Assembly: GCA_902567855.1 (NCBI GenBank)
Contig: CACFOQ010000003.1
Coordinates: 62,001-126,000 of the forward strand
Source: an uncultured Alphaproteobacteria bacterium
GTDB taxonomy: Bacteria > Pseudomonadota > Alphaproteobacteria > HIMB59 > GCA-002718135
Length of the DNA stretch: 64,000 bases
Direction of reading: 5' to 3'
The translations under genes were made by a program, and so were the position numbers. The notes beneath the pieces were generated by a model. It ran no database searches, was not told where the DNA came from, and saw only the letters and a program-made list of their open reading frames with translations. Shown here in pieces: positions 44,382-53,180 of this stretch (the stretch's first letter is position 1; each line of letters starts with the position of its first letter).

Positions 44382-46482
44382 TCAAATTTTTAAATTAGAC
44401 TTAGCTCTAGATTTGAGTTTTGCTGAACCCCTTCCAGATAAGCTTGGATTTTTGATAAAAAAATTGTGAGAAGAAAACTTTTTCTCTTTGCTTGATATTT
44501 CTTTTCTCTGATAATTGCCATTACTTAACATTTGCCAAGAATTGGTATTATCTGTCATACTGGCAATTAAGATCTGATTTAATATTTGTTCATGCACAGT
44601 TTCATTTTCGATAGGAATAAATGTTTCAACCCGCCTATCTAGATTTCTTTGCATTAAATCCGCAGAAGAAATAAACAAGATATTTTTTTTATGAGGAAAT
44701 TTATGACCATTATAAAAACAATATATTCTCGTATGTTCTAAAAAACGACCGATTATACTTTTAACAACTATATTTTCTGATAGATTTTCTTTACCAGGAA
44801 TTAGAGAGCAAATTCCTCTAATTAACAATTCAATTTTTACATTTTTTTGAGATGCTTTATAAAATTCATCAATAATTTGTTTATCAACAAGAGAATTACA
44901 TTTACACACTATTCCAGATGGCTTATTTTTTCCGGCATTTGTAATTTCATTTCTGATTAGTTCATTTAATTTGTTTCTTGCTGTTATTGGAGAATATACT
45001 ACTTTTTTTATTGTTGTTGGTTCTGAATAACTAGTTAAATAATTAAACATTTTTGCTGCATCATTTGTTAATGTTTTATCACAGGTGAAATAAGATAAAT
45101 CCATATAAATTTTTGCATTTCTCGGGTGATAATTACCTGTCCCATAGTGTGCGTAATTTATAACAGAATTCATTTGCTTCCTTGTTACAAGTGTAATTTT
45201 TGCATGAGTTTTCATATTGATATTACCAAAAATTACTTGCGCCCCAGCTAATTCTAATTCTTTTGCCCATTTTAAGTTACGCTCTTCATCAAAACGTGCT
45301 TGCAACTCTATAATGACAGTTACCAATTTCCCTTTTTGTGCTGCTCGAACTAAACTAGTTTCTATCGGTGAGTCATCAGTAGTTCGATATAAAGTATGTT
45401 TTATTGATAAAACTTTTGGATCATCTGCAGCTTGATCAATAAACTGAGTTACTACTTCAAAAGATTCAAAAGGGTGATGAATAACAATATCTTTATTTGT
45501 TATAGCTTTAAAATAATCACTTTTAAAATCTTTAATTCTTTCAGGAAATCGTACCTTAAATTTTGGAAAAAATAATTTCTTAAAATCTTTTAAAAAAATT
45601 GACTCTATACTAGAAAGATTAATGGGTATTGGAAGTTTATATGTATTTACATCCTTATAGTTAAGTTTTTTATTTATGAATTTAATTAAGTGACTAGATA
45701 TATTTTCATCAAAATCAATTCTTATTACCTCTTGCCTTCTTCTCTCAAAAATTGCTTTCTGAAATACTAAAAATAAATCCTCTCCTTCACCCCCTAACTC
45801 TAATTCACTATTCCTAATTGGTCTAAAAACACCTTTATCTAAAACTCTATCACACTGGAAAATTTTTTTTAAAGAAATAAGTAAGGCTGTCTCCATAGAT
45901 ACAAAACGTGTTTTTTTACTTGGTAATTTAATAAATTTTTCTAATCCTTCTGGCACTCTCAGTATTCCATAAAAAGTTTTTTTATTATTTATTAAACGAC
46001 ATACCAAAGTTGTTTCTTTGTTTGGTATAAAAGGAAATGGGTGAGATGGATCAATAATAATCGGCGTTAAAACCCCCCCAATTATTTTCTTCTAAATAAT
46101 TTTTAATAAATGTTTTATCTTTTATTTTAAGCGTTTTTTCTACATCTATATGAATCTTATTTTCTGAGAGCTCTCTTAGTAAATCTATCCATATTGATTT
46201 TATATTTGAAATCATCTTCGATGTTTCTTTATCTATGAGTTTGAGTTGTTGTTGTGGTGTTAATCCATCAAAACTTTTAATTCGTGAAAATTTTTGAACA
46301 TTTAATCCTGCCACTCTAACCATAAAAAATTCATCTAAATTAGAGAATGCTATTGATAAAAACCTAACTCTTTCTAATAGTGGAATTTTACTATCAGTTG
46401 CTTGGCTTAAGACTCTTTCATTGAATTTTAGCCAAGATAATTCTCTGTTTACATAGTTATAAGAGATATTTTTCTTTAACAT
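44382..46482 (-). pseudogene. ppk1: Polyphosphate kinase 1, split by a frameshift at a G7 tract
   Basis: PPK1 polymerises phosphate from ATP into polyphosphate. The gene is in two frames: 46051-46482 (143 aa, N-terminal domain ending NNWGGFNADYY) and 44382-46007 (541 aa by its first start). The missing link (VLTPIIIDPSHPFPFIPN) is fully readable in the second frame. The break is at a run of seven G on the minus strand (46073-46079). The whole span is 2101 nt, so deleting one G gives 699 codons, the normal PPK1 length. Catalytic regions are intact: MKTHAKITLV (autophosphorylated His), YAHYGTGNYHPRNAK, DLMQRNLDRRVE. Confidence 0.9.
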
Positions 46483-46542
46483 AATTTTTTTTTATATTTT
46501 TTAGATATAAAAAAAACTCTTTCATAAAAAATTCATATTTCT

Positions 46543-47001
46543 TTAATAATTTTTATTTTTTGGTTTTAAAATTTCATTAATAATCCAGCTATTTTTAAAG
46601 GATATTATGGCAAAAGCACAAGTTGGAAAATGTTCAATATTTGAATTACATAAAACATTAATTGATTCTATTAAACCAGGGTTATGACCAATGATAAGCG
46701 TATTTTTTTTTAATTTTTTAATTTTTCTTACAAGTAAATTTGGCGGACATTCATAAATACCGTTATCAACTGTAAACTTTACTGAGCGATCAAAAGAACC
46801 AGAAATTATATCATATGTGCTTGTTGTTCTTTTAGAAGGAGAACATATTATCTGACTAATTTGAAATTTTCTTTTATCTAATATTTTAGAAAATTGTTTT
46901 GCATTTCTCATACCTCTTTTATTCAGAGGCCTATCAATGTCATCAAGTTCTAAATTATCCCAACTGGATTTGGCGTGACGTAATAAATAGACTTGTAGCA
47001 T
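46543..47001 (-). CDS. sixA: Phosphohistidine phosphatase SixA-like
   Basis: 152 aa histidine phosphatase (phosphoglycerate-mutase fold). RHG-type motif LLRHAKSSWD at residue 7 with partner residues in RPLNKRG, CSPSKRTTSTYD and the second catalytic His in LIIGHNPGLIE. SixA removes phosphate from phosphohistidine proteins. It lies between the frameshifted ppk and the divergent ppx, in a polyphosphate/phosphate neighbourhood. Confidence 0.9.
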   Translation of the reverse strand: MLQVYLLRHAKSSWDNLELDDIDRPLNKRGMRNAKQFSKILDKRKFQISQIICSPSKRTTSTYDIISGSFDRSVKFTVDNGIYECPPNLLVRKIKKLKKNTLIIGHNPGLIESINVLCNSNIEHFPTCAFAIISFKNSWIINEILKPKNKNY

Positions 47002-47033
47002 ACGAGTTTAATACTTTAGATGTATACATTACC

Positions 47034-47939
47034 ATGGTTAAAAAAAAAAATATAAATCCCATAACAGTGATTGATCTAGGCTCTAATACATTTAGACTAG
47101 TTATATATGAGCAAGCTATTTATCCTTTTCCAATACTTTATCAAAAAAGAGAATTTTTAAAATTAGGTGAAAGTATTAAAACAGGTAAAATCCCATCGAT
47201 GAAAATAAAAGAAGCTATAAAATGCTTAAAAGAATATATTAAGATTGCAAAAGATTATGAGTCTTTAGATATTCATATGATTGCTACTGCAGCAATTCGT
47301 GAAACAATAAATGGAAAAGAAATTATTGAACCCTTCAAGAAAAAAAAGTCAGTTAGAGTAAAAGTGCTCTTACCAAAAAATGAGGCTAAATGCGGATGCC
47401 TAGGTGTAATTAGTTCAATTAAAAATCCAATAGGTTTAGTCGCTGACTTGGGAGGTGGAAGTTTAGAACTTAGTACTATAAAAAATAAGAACATACTTGA
47501 AACTAAAAGTTTAAAAATTGGCATCTTAAGAAGTGAATCTGATATGTACAAAACTACTAAAATTAAATTTGATAATTTTTTATTTTCGAAATTCAAAAAC
47601 CAATCTCTTAAATTTTCTAAAAACGCAGGAAATATTTATGTTATTGGAGGTATGTGGCGCAATCTTGCAAAACTTCATTTACATCTAAATGGCATCAAGA
47701 AAAAAAAACTACATGGCTACCTGATACCATTTTCAGAGCTAGAAATATTTTACCACAAATTATACTCTATGGAAAAAAAACAAATTCAAAAATTGAATGT
47801 TGTTCAACCCAATCGATTAGATAAATTAAAATTATCTACATGTATTTTATTTAGCCTTGCATCATTTTATGAAATTAAAAATATTATTTTTGTAAGATAT
47901 GGAATTCGAGAAGGCTACTTATATGATAAGTTGAACTAA
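47034..47939 (+). CDS. ppx: Exopolyphosphatase (Ppx/GppA family)
   Basis: About 301 aa from ATG 47034 (MVKKKNINPITVIDLGSNTF). The ASKHA phosphate-binding motifs are IDLGSNTFRLVIYEQ, AAIRETING, VADLGGGSLELST and the adenosine region SRxx. The protein is shorter than E. coli Ppx (513 aa) and lacks its C-terminal HD-like regions, like short Ppx/GppA proteins from SAR11. Starts 32 nt from the sixA start on the opposite strand; probably shares a bidirectional promoter region. Confidence 0.88.
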   Translation: MVKKKNINPITVIDLGSNTFRLVIYEQAIYPFPILYQKREFLKLGESIKTGKIPSMKIKEAIKCLKEYIKIAKDYESLDIHMIATAAIRETINGKEIIEPFKKKKSVRVKVLLPKNEAKCGCLGVISSIKNPIGLVADLGGGSLELSTIKNKNILETKSLKIGILRSESDMYKTTKIKFDNFLFSKFKNQSLKFSKNAGNIYVIGGMWRNLAKLHLHLNGIKKKKLHGYLIPFSELEIFYHKLYSMEKKQIQKLNVVQPNRLDKLKLSTCILFSLASFYEIKNIIFVRYGIREGYLYDKLN

Positions 47940-48589
47940 TTTTTATAAAACAATCTAACAATAATTGTAGCAATAAGAGCACCAATAATTTGTGCTAAAA
48001 TAAAATATATAACGCTTCCTGGATGTATGCCTGTAAAAGTATCAGTAAACATTCTAGATATAGTTACTGCTGGGTTAGCAAAACTTGTAGAAGATGTGAA
48101 CCAATAACCTGCTGTTATATACAGAGCTACAGCAATTGATATTTTTTCTTTACTAATTGATCCAATAATTATTATTACCAAAACTAGACCAAAAGTTGCA
48201 ATTATCTCTGAGATAAAAGTTAATGTACTGTATCGCTGGTTAGAAGAAAATTCTACTAACTCATTTCCAAAATATAAGTTAGCAATAACACAACCTAATA
48301 TGCCTCCAGATACCTGAGCAATAATAAAACCAAATGACAATGCTATGTCTATCTTTTTGTTAATTAAATCACTTAGCACTACTATTGGATTAAAATACGC
48401 CCCAGAAATATTAATAAACATACTAATGATTACATATAAAATTGCACCAGTTGCTAATGAATTAGCAAGAAGAGTAATAGCATTATTATTAGATAAGTTT
48501 TCTCCCATTATTCCGCTTCCAACAATAGTTAAAACAAGAAAAAAAGTTCCTATAAATTCTGATAAAATTTTTGTATAATTGTTACTCAT
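47936..48589 (-). CDS. Aquaporin/MIP-family channel, AqpS-like
   Basis: About 217 aa from the ATG at 48589 (MSNNYTKILSEFIGTFFLVL), which overlaps the upstream glycosyltransferase stop by one base. Six membrane helices with two NPA-type boxes: FNPIVVL (Ala replaced by Ile) and FANPAVTISRMFTDTF. AqpS-type channels in alphaproteobacteria carry arsenite or other small solutes. It is the last gene of the plcP-agt operon and converges with ppx. Solute inferred only. Confidence 0.85.
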   Translation of the reverse strand: MSNNYTKILSEFIGTFFLVLTIVGSGIMGENLSNNNAITLLANSLATGAILYVIISMFINISGAYFNPIVVLSDLINKKIDIALSFGFIIAQVSGGILGCVIANLYFGNELVEFSSNQRYSTLTFISEIIATFGLVLVIIIIGSISKEKISIAVALYITAGYWFTSSTSFANPAVTISRMFTDTFTGIHPGSVIYFILAQIIGALIATIIVRLFYKN

Positions 48590-49587
48590 TACTCTTTTGC
48601 CATTACCATATGTGAGATAAAATCTTGAGAACATTGTTTCCAAGTAAACTGCATGGCAAAATCTCTACAATCACTTCTTTTTATTTTTAGAGCTTTTTCT
48701 AGGGATTTTTCCAAATTTTCATCAAGTGCATCAACTTTTGTATCTTTCATAATATCCAGAGGTCCTACTACTGGAAAAGCCGCAACTGGTGTTCCTGATG
48801 AAAGAGCTTCTAATATAACATTTCCAAAAGTATCAGTCTTGGAAGGAAATACAAACACATCTGCATTAGCATAGAATTGTGCCAGCTCATCCCCTTTTTT
48901 TAGCCCTACAAATTTTACACCTGGATATTTTTTTTTAAGTTTTTGTAACTCTGGTCCATCCCCGACAACAGTTTTTTTCATTGTAGTTTTTAGTTCTAAA
49001 AAAGCTTTGATATTCTTTTCAATTGAAACTCTTCCAATATAGGTAATGTTTGTTTCATTATCTTTCCTTGTCCTTTTAGAAGGGTTAAATAAATTTGTGT
49101 TAACGCCTCTTGACCAAACATATAAATTTTGAAACTTGTATCCTGATAATTCATTTATCATTGACTGAGTTGGTACTAACACTTTTTTGGCGTTTTTATG
49201 AAAATTTCTTAAGTACCAATACGTAAACTTTCTTGGAACATAAACTCTTTTTTCAATATACTCAGGAAAGCGAGTATGAAATGATGTTGTATATTTCCAT
49301 TTATTTTGATTGCAAAATTTTATTCCTGCTTTGCCAACTGGTCCCTCTGTCAAGATGTGAACAATGTCAGGGTTTAAAGAATTAAAAAAAGAATTTGTAA
49401 TTTTTTTTGTATTATAGGCAATTTTTATTTCTTTATACCACGGATAAGAGAAATTTTTAAACATGCCTGGATGCAAAACTTTAACAATATATTCTTTTTC
49501 AATATGGGGAATTATACTTTGAAAAGTGTTCACCACTCCATTTATTTGAGGCAACCAAGCATCTGTAATTAAAGCAATTTTTTTCAT
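48589..49587 (-). CDS. agt: GT4 glycosyltransferase for glycolipid synthesis (Agt-like)
   Basis: 332 aa. GT4 features are an N-terminal ITDAWLPQINGVVNTFQ, HTRFPEYIEKRVYVP, VWSRGVNTNLF, ITYIGRVSIEKN, and the donor-site motif FPSKTDTFGNVILEALSSGTPV. In SAR11 and related marine bacteria, Agt lies beside PlcP and makes glycosyl-diacylglycerol that replaces phospholipids under phosphate starvation. The same arrangement is here (PlcP stop directly abuts this ATG). Assignment rests on the pair plus the domain, since GT4 family membership alone is broad. Confidence 0.82.
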   Translation of the reverse strand: MKKIALITDAWLPQINGVVNTFQSIIPHIEKEYIVKVLHPGMFKNFSYPWYKEIKIAYNTKKITNSFFNSLNPDIVHILTEGPVGKAGIKFCNQNKWKYTTSFHTRFPEYIEKRVYVPRKFTYWYLRNFHKNAKKVLVPTQSMINELSGYKFQNLYVWSRGVNTNLFNPSKRTRKDNETNITYIGRVSIEKNIKAFLELKTTMKKTVVGDGPELQKLKKKYPGVKFVGLKKGDELAQFYANADVFVFPSKTDTFGNVILEALSSGTPVAAFPVVGPLDIMKDTKVDALDENLEKSLEKALKIKRSDCRDFAMQFTWKQCSQDFISHMVMAKE

Positions 49588-50373
49588 TTAATGCTCTAAT
49601 TTTGCTGTTAGTAATTTTTCTCGCTCATCAGGCCAATTTATCAAAGATAGTTTCCCAAAGTCATCTTCAACCAAAGCTGTGCAACTTTCTACCCAGTCAC
49701 CATCATTACAGTATAGAACCCCATTAAGCGTTTTTATTACTGGACGGTGAATATGCCCACATATTACAACATCTACTTTAGCTTTTTTAGCGCTGACAGT
49801 AACTGCAAATTCAAAATTACTTATAAAGTTAGTAGCTTTTTTTGTTTGGCCTTTAATATACTGAGATAAAGACCAATAAGATAAACCTAACTTTCTTCTA
49901 CAGTAGTTTACGACGTTGTTCACTTTTAATATTAATTCATAGAGCGCTGAACCGAACTTTGCTAACCATTTTGCATTTAAAATTACAGCGTCAAATTCAT
50001 CTCCATGGATTATAAGCGCTTTTCTGCCATCAGCTAGATTATGCTTATATTTTGTTTTAAATGATATTTTACCAAATGAAAAGTCTGCAAAGTCTTTCAA
50101 AAACTCATCATGATTACCAGGAATAAATACAACCTTGGTTCCCTTTCGTGCTTTTCTTAATATTTTTTGAATAATATCATTATGTTCTTGGCTCCAATAT
50201 AATTTTTTTTTCATACGCCAACCATCAATGATATCACCTACTAAATATAAATATCTAGACTCTGTGTGCTTGAGAAATTCTAAGAGCATTTCACTTTTAT
50301 TTCCATCTGTACCAAGATGAAGGTCAGATATCCAAATAGATCTATAATTTTTATGAAAATTAATTTTTGACAT
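49588..50373 (-). CDS. plcP: PlcP-like phospholipase C (metallophosphoesterase)
   Basis: 261 aa calcineurin-like enzyme related to LpxH. Metal-site motifs: ISDLHLGTDGNK, VGDIIDGWR, PGNHDEFLKDFAD, IHGDEFDAVILN and CGHIHRPVIKT. The DEFD and long helical segment after it resemble the PlcP family of Sinorhizobium and SAR11, which removes phosphorylated headgroups from phospholipids. The following agt and aquaporin genes abut or overlap. A Pho-box-like repeat lies 44 nt upstream, between this gene and the SET gene. Confidence 0.85.
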   Translation of the reverse strand: MSKINFHKNYRSIWISDLHLGTDGNKSEMLLEFLKHTESRYLYLVGDIIDGWRMKKKLYWSQEHNDIIQKILRKARKGTKVVFIPGNHDEFLKDFADFSFGKISFKTKYKHNLADGRKALIIHGDEFDAVILNAKWLAKFGSALYELILKVNNVVNYCRRKLGLSYWSLSQYIKGQTKKATNFISNFEFAVTVSAKKAKVDVVICGHIHRPVIKTLNGVLYCNDGDWVESCTALVEDDFGKLSLINWPDEREKLLTAKLEH

Positions 50374-50416
50374 TTACTCTTCATACATAAAAAAAAATTA
50401 TGAAATATTTATTTCA

Positions 50417-50434
50417 ATGTAAAAAAAATGTAAT
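50417..50434. promoter_or_regulatory. Pho-box-like direct repeat between plcP and SET-phoR
   Basis: ATGTAAA-AAAA-ATGTAAT on the plus strand, two 7-nt repeats with 11-nt period, in the 122-nt spacer between divergent plcP (start 50373) and the SET gene (start 50496). It could serve one or both promoters. Confidence 0.55.
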
Positions 50435-50495
50435 ATTAGGGTTATGACTATTAAAGTCCTTGATAAAGGTATAAATATAATTAAAAAAAACTCTT

Positions 50496-50993
50496 ATGAA
50501 AAAATTATGGTTCAAAAAAAAGTCTTCTCTTCATGGATCGGGACTATTCGCTCTAAGTAATATTAAAAAGGGTGAACAAGTAATTGAATATATAGGTGAC
50601 AAAGTAACTAAAAAAGAGGGTGATAAAAGAGCCGATAAACAAATAAAAAAAGCTGAAAAAAATAAAAAAAATGGAATGGTTTATGTTTTTGAGCTCAATA
50701 AAAAATATGACATTGATGGGGGGGTAGCTCGAAATTATGCACGTTTTATCAATCACTCCTGTGATCCAAATTGTGAAGTAGAAATAACCAATAATCATAT
50801 ATGGATATCATCGATTAAAAAAATTAAAAAAGGAGCAGAATTAACATATAATTACGGCTATCCCTTTGATAGTGATTTTGAAGATCATATTTGTAAATGT
50901 GGATCTAAAAAATGTGTAGGGTATATTTTAAGTGACGATGATTGGCCCAAGCTAAAAAAATATGAAAAAAAACATAAAAAAGGCTCTAGATAA
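50496..50993 (+). CDS. SET-domain protein (predicted lysine methyltransferase)
   Basis: 165 aa, a SET domain with a post-SET motif. Seen: GSGLFALSNIKKGEQVIEY (SAM-site start), YARFINHSCDPNCEVE (catalytic NHSC), GAELTYNYGYPFDSDFEDH, and zinc-type cysteines CKCGSKKCVGYIL. Such enzymes methylate protein lysines in bacteria and eukaryotes; targets here are unknown. It is the first gene of the SET-phoR pair and overlaps phoR by 32 nt. A run of seven G at 50718-50724 is in frame here. Confidence 0.88.
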   Translation: MKKLWFKKKSSLHGSGLFALSNIKKGEQVIEYIGDKVTKKEGDKRADKQIKKAEKNKKNGMVYVFELNKKYDIDGGVARNYARFINHSCDPNCEVEITNNHIWISSIKKIKKGAELTYNYGYPFDSDFEDHICKCGSKKCVGYILSDDDWPKLKKYEKKHKKGSR

Positions 50994-51999
50994 AGTACCC
51001 CTTATAACTATAGCTATCAGTGTTGATAGAAATATAACTTATTATAATAACTTTGCTAAGCAAAAATTTCTTTTTATTGAAGAAGGAAGAGATATTAATG
51101 CTGTTATTCGATCAATGGAATTAAACAGTTTTATTGATAAGGCTTTTAGAGAAAAAATAGATTTTAAAGTAGAGTTCCAACCTTCTAATTATGAAGATTG
51201 GTATTTTATTGCCGACCTTGTTTTTTTCCCTGAAAGCGAAGGTTCACATAAAGAGCTCATTGTTATTCTAACTGATCAAACAATGCTTTATAACTATGAA
51301 AAAATGCGAACTGATTTTGTTGCTAATGTCAGTCATGAATTGCGCACACCTCTCTCATCAATAGTTGGTTATATTGAAACTATTAAAAATGATATTAATC
51401 TAGGTAAAATAACCACAAACAAATTTTTAGATATTATGGAGGATCAAGCTTGGCGTATGACAAGATTAGTCGAAGATTTATTGATGTTAAGCAAATATGA
51501 GGCAGGAGATAAGCCTTTAGAATTAAAAGAAACAGAGATTGCAAACATTCTTCAAAAAGCAATAGATAATTTAAATAAAAAAATTGAAGATAAAAAATTA
51601 AAAGTAAATTTAAATGATCTTTTTACTAAAAAATTGATTTCTCTTAACAGTGATTCTATCATTCAAGTATTCATAAATATTATAGATAACGCAATTAAGT
51701 ATTCAGATGAGGGAAGTGAGATAAACATCGTTCTAAAGCAGGCTATCCTAGATGATAATGCTTATGTTCAAGTTCAAATTAAAGATCAAGGCGAAGGAAT
51801 CTCCAATGAACATCTTAATCGCTTAACAGAAAGATTTTATAGAATTGATAAAAACCGATCTAGGGACTTAGGTGGTACAGGACTAGGATTATCTATCGTA
51901 AAACATATTATAAACCGCCATAATGGCAAATTTACAATTGAGAGTGAGATTAATCAGGGAAGTACTTTTACTGTTTATTTACCTTTTGAATTTAATTAA
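50962..51999 (+). CDS. phoR: Phosphate regulon sensor histidine kinase PhoR, without membrane segments
   Basis: 345 aa. The N-terminal 110 residues look PAS-like (KVPLITIAISVDRNITYYNN opening). The dimerisation domain carries the phosphorylated H125 in FVANVSHELRTP, and the ATPase domain has NIIDNAIKYSDEGSE (N box), KDQGEGISNE (G1), RFYRIDKNRSRD and GGTGLGLSIVKHII (G2). No transmembrane helix is seen, unlike typical E. coli PhoR, so this kinase must sense phosphate via cytoplasmic partners such as PhoU. Starts inside the SET gene; pstS follows 76 nt later. Confidence 0.9.
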   Translation: MKKNIKKALDKVPLITIAISVDRNITYYNNFAKQKFLFIEEGRDINAVIRSMELNSFIDKAFREKIDFKVEFQPSNYEDWYFIADLVFFPESEGSHKELIVILTDQTMLYNYEKMRTDFVANVSHELRTPLSSIVGYIETIKNDINLGKITTNKFLDIMEDQAWRMTRLVEDLLMLSKYEAGDKPLELKETEIANILQKAIDNLNKKIEDKKLKVNLNDLFTKKLISLNSDSIIQVFINIIDNAIKYSDEGSEINIVLKQAILDDNAYVQVQIKDQGEGISNEHLNRLTERFYRIDKNRSRDLGGTGLGLSIVKHIINRHNGKFTIESEINQGSTFTVYLPFEFN

Positions 52000-52013
52000 T
52001 AAAAAAACAAATA

Positions 52014-52031
52014 TGTAATATTTCTGTAATA
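52014..52031 (+). promoter_or_regulatory. Pho box upstream of pstS
   Basis: TGTAATA-TTTC-TGTAATA, identical 7-nt direct repeats with 11-nt period, 45 nt before the pstS ATG. Fits the two-half-site layout of PhoB operators. Confidence 0.75.
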
Positions 52032-52075
52032 TTATAGATCTATTTCTACCTTAAATTTATTTAAAGAGGTTTAAA

Positions 52076-53071
52076 ATGAAAAAATTAATTCTTAGTTTAA
52101 TTATTGTAACTTTTGCAATTACAAACTCAGTTTCTGCAAGAGATTATATATCTATCGTTGGATCTTCCACTGTTTATCCATTTGCAACACTAGTTGCTGA
52201 AAAAATGGCTTCTGAAGGAATGAAAGCACCAGTTATTGAAAGCACTGGTTCTGGGGGAGGACATAAATTATTTTGTGCTGGTGTTGGAGTTGAACATCCT
52301 GATATTACAAATTCATCAAGAGCACAAAAAGATAAAGAGTTTAAATTATGCCAAGATGGCGGTGTAATGGATATCGTAGAAGTACGTGTTGGTAATGACG
52401 GTATTGCATTTGCTTACTCTTCTGATTATGAGTGGAAGTACACAAATGGTGCAGCTATGAAAGGTGGAATAGATCTTTCAAAGGAAGAAATTTGGCAAGC
52501 TATGGCGAGAGACAATAAAGATGCACCAAGCACTTGGTTTGAAATTGATAAGCGATTACCAAAAGTAGAAATTTCTATTATGGCACCCCCTCCTTCTTCT
52601 GGAACAAGAGATGCGTTTGATTCACTCGTAATGAAAAAAGGTTGTGTCAAAGATATGCTGGTTGCTGATGGCGACTGTAAAGCTTACCGTGAAGATGGCC
52701 ATGTTATTGAGGGTGGTGAAAATGATGAACTTTATGTTGAACACATTACAAAAGAGCAAGGTGCATTCGGTATTTTCGGATATAGTTTCTTAGCAAATAA
52801 TGAAGATAAAATTTCTGCTTCTAAAATTAATGGGGTAGAAATCTCTCAAGAAGGTATTCAAGATTATTCATATCCTATTGCAAGACCTTTATTCTTTTAT
52901 ATCAAAAAAGCGCATGTAGGTGTAATCCCTGGGTTAATGGATTATGTTAATGAGTTTGTAAGTGAGGAAGCAACAGAAGGTTATTTATTGGATGCGGGGT
53001 TGGTCCAGTTAAGTCCAGCTGATAGAAGCAAGGTTCTTGATGACATTGCTAATTTGACAAATTACAAATAG
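52076..53071 (+). CDS. pstS: Phosphate ABC transporter, phosphate-binding protein PstS
   Basis: 331 aa with signal peptide (KLILSLIIVTFAITNSVSA, cleavage before RDYIS). Phosphate-binding features: SIVGSSTVYPFATLV, ESTGSGGGHKLFCAG and PPPSSGTRDAFDSLV. It follows the long-form PstS type seen in marine Alphaproteobacteria. A Pho box lies 45 nt upstream and a strong terminator follows before pstC, so it can be expressed at higher level than the rest of the transporter. Confidence 0.95.
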   Translation: MKKLILSLIIVTFAITNSVSARDYISIVGSSTVYPFATLVAEKMASEGMKAPVIESTGSGGGHKLFCAGVGVEHPDITNSSRAQKDKEFKLCQDGGVMDIVEVRVGNDGIAFAYSSDYEWKYTNGAAMKGGIDLSKEEIWQAMARDNKDAPSTWFEIDKRLPKVEISIMAPPPSSGTRDAFDSLVMKKGCVKDMLVADGDCKAYREDGHVIEGGENDELYVEHITKEQGAFGIFGYSFLANNEDKISASKINGVEISQEGIQDYSYPIARPLFFYIKKAHVGVIPGLMDYVNEFVSEEATEGYLLDAGLVQLSPADRSKVLDDIANLTNYK

Positions 53072-53091
53072 CCTTAATCTAATTGAATAAA

Positions 53092-53120
53092 AAGAGGGGA
53101 TTTTCCCCTCTTTTTTTTTA
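53092..53120 (+). terminator. Intrinsic terminator between pstS and pstC
   Basis: AGAGGGGA-TTT-TCCCCTCT hairpin followed by at least eight T. Together with the Pho box downstream of it, this separates pstS from pstCAB-phoU transcription. Confidence 0.9.
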
Positions 53121-53133
53121 TTAACTCATATTA

Positions 53134-53151
53134 TTGTAATATAATTGTAAC
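53134..53151 (+). promoter_or_regulatory. Pho box upstream of pstC
   Basis: TTGTAAT-ATAA-TTGTAAC, near-identical 7-nt direct repeats with 11-nt period, 30 nt before the pstC ATG. Located just after the pstS terminator. Confidence 0.72.
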
Positions 53152-53180
53152 AAAAGTTTAGTATTATTTCTGAATATCTA

